A stretch of DNA of 64,000 bases, from NCBI GenBank assembly GCA_008508345.1, contig QNGE01000128.1:49199-113198 (forward strand). Reading direction: 5' to 3'. Both the position numbers and the translations under genes were made by a program. Of the stretch, positions 57,963-64,000 are shown piece by piece. Origin of the DNA: Paragonimus westermani. Lineage: Eukaryota; Platyhelminthes; Trematoda; Plagiorchiida; Troglotrematidae. The notes beneath the pieces are model-generated. The model had not been told where the DNA came from, made no database searches, and saw only the letters and a program-made list of their open reading frames with translations. Within the stretch, counting starts at the first letter, position 1, and each line of letters opens with the position of its first letter.

Positions 57963-60900
57963 AAAGTGCTACACATTCCCTTGGAAGGCATTGAAACTGT
58001 ATTCAGTTGTGCACTGTGACCGAACTTGTAATTGCATTTCTAGCTCGGTATTGTCATTTTTATTGGCTCACTGTCTTTGGTCAGCCAGCAAATATAATGT
58101 CCTCGTTCCATCGGCCTAGAGAAGGATGCTGTTGTGTCGGTGAACTCTTTCAAGCCAGATGACTGGTCCTAATCATTACACACTGCAGGTTAGGTGGCAT
58201 GTTAAACTTGAGTTTGATGGTTGGCAAGAGGTTGTCGTCACTTTGGGTTAACTCTTAATTTCAGATACTATCGCGAAGCCGGTATCCTTGACTCGACTAA
58301 GTGGAAGCGAAATATCCGATGCAGTCTGTGAGATTTGCTAGTTAAACACAAGTAGACTGATAAATTACGTCACAGATGGTTAAGAGATTAGGTGATCATT
58401 GAAACGTACGAAAGCCGTACATAGTCCGGTACACAGCCCACTCTGTGCTAGCATGTGACAAGCTATAAGAACACTTAATATTTCAGGGACAGTTTCATTA
58501 TATCACACAACACAGCGCCTATCGGTCCAGAACGTTCTCGAAGGGATATGTCTATGTATTGTCAGCCAGCTAACACCTGTTGACTCGGTAGGCCGTCAAC
58601 AAATGCATTCGTTAGGCTTGCAAGCATCGTGCTATTGCCTATGTCAGCTGAGCAGCGAAATACGATCCCTACAAAATAGGATGATAGAAAGAGGTTTCAA
58701 TGTTAATGTGGTACTAACTTGAAAAACTAGCAAGAAAGCGCTAATCGTTATTGGTGAATGATATCACATTTATAGACTACAGAATTACTGAGCCATAAAT
58801 GAGTAAAACAAATTAACATGCTCAGTGCAACGTCCGTCCAAACGAATGAAAAGTAAGGCAGAATTTCAACCAATCAAAGGCTTGGAACTAGAAAGTTGGC
58901 GAAAATCGAGATCAACGAAGGGCTTGGTAAATGCAGTTTTAAAAACACGGGGATTCATGTGAAACATAACGTGGCTTCAAAATGGTTTACATACATCCTT
59001 TCTGCATGTGCCGATAGTTCAATGCAGTCATACAATAGGGAAATTACAGGAGTGGAATGTCTGGGGAGGACTGAGAACGGTGAAACCTGTTGTAAAGTAT
59101 CCGCATCAGATTTAGTAAGAATGAAGTATGGGCGACGTGTTTAACGTTGTTTCGGTTACAACACAACCCGAGGTGGTTGAAACGTAAAGTATTACAACTT
59201 GCTTGTAACGTTGTGTAATTTTAAATCTATTTATTAATAACGATAAAACCTAGTTAATTGCATCCAATACGCACACAAGTGACCCCAGTGCACCTTACAA
59301 GCGCAGTTAGTTCACCAGTGAGTGACCAGTAATTGACCGAAAAAATTGCTTGATACTTGGTTATTTTTGGGAGTGTAATGAAGAAACTAACGAAGAGAGT
59401 AGGGAAAACGAACAGTGTTGTATGGGTGTACAGTGTTCTCATTCAGCAGTCAAAATGATGCGCGCGACGCATGAATCAAATATGTGATGGGACAACAGCC
59501 TACATTTACTCTACATCACATCTAGGAGCTGATTAACATTTAGCCTAATTTCAAACGAACAAAATCGGCGAATGTAAGTTACTCATAGTTCACCACTTGG
59601 AGTTTATCAAAGCCAATAAAGGGGTCTTATCATTTTCTTTTGTGAATTCACGAGATCGTGAAACGGTTATACAGATCACATTGTACCTGTTGAGGGCTGC
59701 CTGAAGTTTACGTCAATGTGCGGACAGTAATACTGAATGAGTAGGTGGGATTTAAATTATGCCTGAACACAACATGCGCAGTCTTTCGATTGGTACCTGA
59801 TGTAGTGGAGAGGTTGAAAGCTGTTTTGTGTCATCTCAACTTGGAGACAGTTCATCCCCAGAGCAATCCTTCCTGGGACCGATCCATTCCACAGTGCGGT
59901 GTTTCGCGTAGCTGTCCACCGTGCTGAGAAAATCAGAATAACACTGCTCTGAGAGGCATTACGTAATCTCAGGTCACTGGAAAATACTGCCTTATTTATA
60001 GAAAACCATTGGTGTTCAAATTAACGACTGCTATCAAGCGGCAGGCGTGTGTTACGATTTGAATGGCCCGTTCTTTGCTAGGTTTCATGACCTAGCATAT
60101 CCAACACGCGTTCAAATAACTTTTATTCACCACCTCTCACAAACGAATATGACGTTGCAGCTGATCGCCGTTGCTGATTGGCTGCTAACCTGCGTGAACC
60201 TCATTTTACTTAGTAATCAGGGCTGCACATAACTATGAACCTTTCGAATCAACGAGAGGTATTTGTCTCAGTATTGCTTAGATCGGAGATGGATTGTTCG
60301 GGGACAGATTTGAAGTTCATCAGTAAGAGCTTCCCAAACAGAAATTTTCCCTGGGATGTTTTCTAGTAGAGTGACCGAATTAGAATGAATTGGGTGATCA
60401 TCTCTGGAAGCAGTGCTTGCACCAACCTACTCCACAAGAGTTCTACAAGTGATAGCAAAAAACAGTGTATGCCCCGGATGATCAGAAATGTGAAAATTAC
60501 AATTATATTCACGCCTCATAAACCTCTACACAATCACTTTTTTATGCTTCTGCAGGAGTCTGAGGATAAATCGAGTGTTAACGCCAGACCGTGCGATAAA
60601 AACACACTTGCAAGGAAACTTTCTAACAGTCAGTAATTGTGCTTATTGGTAGCCTTTTGTTTCGGAGTCAAAAGTGAGTGTTTACAAGTTTGTTCCGCAA
60701 TTACACGTCTTCAGTCAGTCTTAAACATAATGCGAACAGAGGCAAGGTCAAGGTCAAGGAATGTGGATGCAAATAGAAGTATCCCGAACTGAATATATGT
60801 TGATAACAAGACGGAACCATGTGAACGTTTTGTTTTCCACACAAATGTTGTGTTGTATCGGCTGCATTCGTACTGTGTAGTTTGTAAAATTCTCAAAAGT

Positions 60901-63900
60901 AGTTGTGTATAATTTGAAATAAAGAAGGCTATGACAACAAGCATAGTGAAATTTCTGCCACCGGCTTTGGTTTATAACCATAACCTTTGGAGTTTACGAG
61001 GAGAGACGCTATGCCGATTGGACCCTAGCTGAGGAGACACGGGTAACCAACGGACACCACATTTGACGCTGATTCCTTTACACCTCTGTGTGAAATTATG
61101 GCCTGCTACTGAGTCATTTTATTCTAAACATATCAATGGAGTGCAAGCTAGGCGCAATATGGTAGGATAGAGAGAGAGGCAAGCGAAAAATGTGGGTTAG
61201 CTACTTAGCCGGTTGAACGAAGTTGCTTCGCGTAGTGTACGATTACTTGTTTCGGACACACGTAATCGAACTTCACATATTTTTGTGTTTTCATCCCCAT
61301 ATGAAAGTAGTGCTTCGTAAAAAACGGCCAGCAAAAAAATACATATCCTACGGATATAAACGAACTTCAGTAAGGAGAAAAGTACAATCTGGGTGATCAA
61401 ATTGTGATATCGGTATACTGTTCAAGAGGACGAGTGGTGCCCTAACAAGTAGACAAATTGAACGACCAGTGATGAACTGAGGTCGCGTTTTCTTTGCGAG
61501 ATATGAAACAACGGGTTTTCTGCATGGTGAACAGAATACAACATTGAAAAGTTCACTATTAACATTTGAAAAGCCACGTGCAAAAGAACGCAGCATTCTT
61601 GCTAGCCAATTCTCCAAGTCATCCACCCAACGATGCAGTGAGGTGGTTTTTACTTCGTGGGATAGGTCTCAAACTAAGAAAACTATACTGCTGGTTGGAT
61701 TGAAGTGGATAGCGTCTTGCGAATACTTGCTCGACAAGTATTATTGCACTAAGATGAGATTAAAAGAGTTGATAAAGGCGAGATAGTGGTTTCCTCGATG
61801 AGCCTGGAAAGGATCAAAAGTAATCGCGTAATAAGACTTGAGTGGTGACATTTCTTTTACCTCTCAACACTTACCTTTGTGATTTATTGTAACCAATAAA
61901 CACGTTGTATGGGTGATTGATGGCAAAAGTGAGACATGGTCAGGGACCCACAAGTTGTTACACTTAACGGTCAGCGTAATAACCGAAGTCAGGGGGCGAA
62001 ATGGAATGGGATTCTCCAAGTGTGACTCTTCATACTGAAAACCTGCGCTGAAATTCTGAAACGAAACGGAATAAACATGTCAGGATGCTGTACATGCAGA
62101 CAAGACCGTAGGCCCCAACCCTGGATGCAGACAGACGGCTGCTGGCCTCATTGTCGGACGAGGCGTTCAGACAATTCGAACGGGATTGGGTCCATGCCAT
62201 TTGTTTCGTTGAGCTGTAGGGCCAGATGATGCATTTCATTTCTACTTTTTTTCTTCTCTGTCTCTTTTCACGATATTTTGGCGGTCGGTCTGGTGTATCT
62301 AGGCTTGAAATCGCGCGTAGCTTGTACACACAGTGTACTGCATAACAAAACTGTGACGTTCAAGGTCGTTTTCTTTGCTACAAGTTTGGGAAAACCTAGA
62401 TTGGTGACGGTACTGATTAGCGTCGTACCATAAATTTCAACAGACTTCCCTATACTTCGTATTCTAATTGTTTGGTAACAGTCCACTTTGTGGTCTCTTT
62501 CTTTAATGCATTAAAAATGAACACCTCCAGGTTGAATTTGAATGTGTTAATTGTGGGTAACCGAAATCTTCAACCAGGCGCCCTTAGATTTTAACCGAAT
62601 ACACATTTTCGTGAAAAGGACGGAATGTATTCATATGTAATATCCTTGATATGTGACACTTTTGATGTCTAGCTATCTTTCTCTACATGAATCGGATTCG
62701 GTCATTGTAACCGGTTGAATATGGCAAGCCTCCAAGTATGCGCGCATATGAAACTGCTCACCTCGGATATTACTAAATACTTGCGATCTGTAAAATGTGG
62801 CGCTCGAACTGGACAACCGTGGAGCTGTCACTGTCTTGTTGAGGTTGTGTCGCGTGATTGATTGGTTAGTCCCAAGTTTCGTTGGAGAATAAAAGATACA
62901 AAGTCCACATAATATGTCTTTGTTGCGGTCTATCAGGTTCATGGAAGACGTAGATGAGTAACCACTCAGTGTTTGTCCACATGAGTTAGATTTAAATGAA
63001 TTACGTCCATGCTGGAGGATTGTCGCTCCGGGATTTTCAACATTATGCTTCTGGTTTGGGCATGGCAATCCGTAAAATCAATAAAATTCATACGAATCGT
63101 AGAAACACTTTTGATTTTCAATATGTTAAACCATCATATTTGGCACCGTTTTGGTTTATCAAGAGTTGTTACATATGTCGAACTTGAGTGTACTTTGTTA
63201 TACGGTGCAAGACTACCAAGAATGTTTGGTACAACTGGGTGTAGGAACAGCCCTACGTACATTATCGCAGTTATACTTGATCCGCGACGATTAGATTATG
63301 TAAGCCGGTAACAAAAAGTCAGCTATATAATCAATAATGAGTTTTTAAATTGATTAATTTACAAAAAAGTATACAATGGCCGATCTTCGGATGAAACAAT
63401 ATCAGTTTATTCTCCTTAATTCGATACACTACAACTAAGCAACCAAAACCGACTGTAGTCTCATCTTGGCTGATTGAAGTGAATAGTGACAATTCAGGTA
63501 TGACCTGTTGATAGGACGATCAACTTCAGTATGATTCACACAAGGCCTTTCGACTAAATGATACCAAAGTTAGCATTGACAGAAAATAAGGAACTATCGA
63601 CGGAATATGGAATGAACGTGGTATGACCCCGCAGAGGTAGTAGGAAAAACTACCAAATTAATGAAGGTTTGAAAGTAAACTGTCAAATTTTGTCATCAGC
63701 AAGTTCGAAAAGATAGCTAATGTATCTGACAAAACAATCTCGGATAATGTACCTTGTATAACACGGGAGACGTATCAAAATTTTACCTGGAAACAGACAA
63801 GACCGCGTTGAGACAAATGCTTAGAAGGCGAATTCAATATATGAGCACGCTTAGACGTCGCTGATAGAGATGTTTCCACCAATCTGAAGGTGAACATCTC

Positions 63901-64000
63901 AAATTGGCGCTGATAAACAGAGTTAGATCTGAAACTCTTTAGCTAACTGTTACTTGGACTGTTGAAAATAAGTCTACTAGATCGGCAAAGTTTAGCATAA
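57963..64000. other. Downstream of the gene, no recognisable gene
   Basis: Six kilobases with short open frames on both strands and no family signature, RNA gene or clear repeat that I can support. Confidence 0.5.

Noticed and set aside
1..64000. CRISPR arrays, bacterial operons, rRNA genes
   Set aside because: Nothing of the kind seen; exon-intron structure and element content are those of an animal nuclear genome.

Overview
The window looks like a piece of a trematode (parasitic flatworm) nuclear genome. The reasons are one protein-coding gene split into small exons by very long introns (0.8 to 14 kb), very low coding density, and a load of decayed retroelements typical of flukes: Penelope-like, CR1-like, RTE-like and Ty3/gypsy-like elements plus tRNA-derived repeats. 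I cannot name the species. Most open frames in the window are short and have no recognisable homology, so I left them out.

The gene is on the + strand and fills 16.0-57.7 kb. Eight exons (16004-16305, 22185-22455, 31476-31772, 32579-32692, 35191-35329, 37111-37248, 42916-43064, 57242-57679) join with GT/AG borders and matching phases into a 615-residue protein. It has a 100-residue cytoplasmic N-terminus, one membrane segment, and a large ectodomain built like a glycoside hydrolase family 13 barrel. This is the layout of SLC3A heavy chains (4F2hc/rBAT; in schistosomes the permease heavy chain SPRM1hc), which carry LAT-type amino acid transporters to the surface membrane. The residues that would make it an enzyme are gone.

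Region by region. At 1-0.7 kb lies the edge of a Penelope-like reverse transcriptase (- strand). At 4.26-8.25 kb is a nearly full-length but dead CR1-like LINE (+). From 8.25 to 16 kb I see only a microsatellite. Intron 1 holds a decayed tRNA-like repeat. Intron 2 holds a dead Ty3/gypsy-like element (-, 25.85-29.95 kb). Introns 4-6 hold clustered tRNA-promoter repeats. Intron 7 (14 kb) holds two near-identical LINE 3' ends, an RTE-like fragment, a decayed tRNA-like repeat and a CR1-like fragment. After the gene, 57.96-64 kb shows nothing I can name.

The most interesting observation is a repeat family in introns 4-6. Its members combine an internal Pol III (tRNA-like A and B box) promoter with a complete 45-nt type I hammerhead ribozyme motif. 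Three copies keep every core residue (33641-33685 +, 37451-37495 -, 37779-37823 +). Stem III is a loopless palindrome, which suggests the ribozyme would act as a dimer. The repeats occur as tandem or circularly permuted pieces with a recurrent tail-to-head junction (unit about 432 bp), which points to multimeric or circular RNA as the insertion source. The arrangement recalls the Sm-alpha elements of schistosomes and retrozymes.
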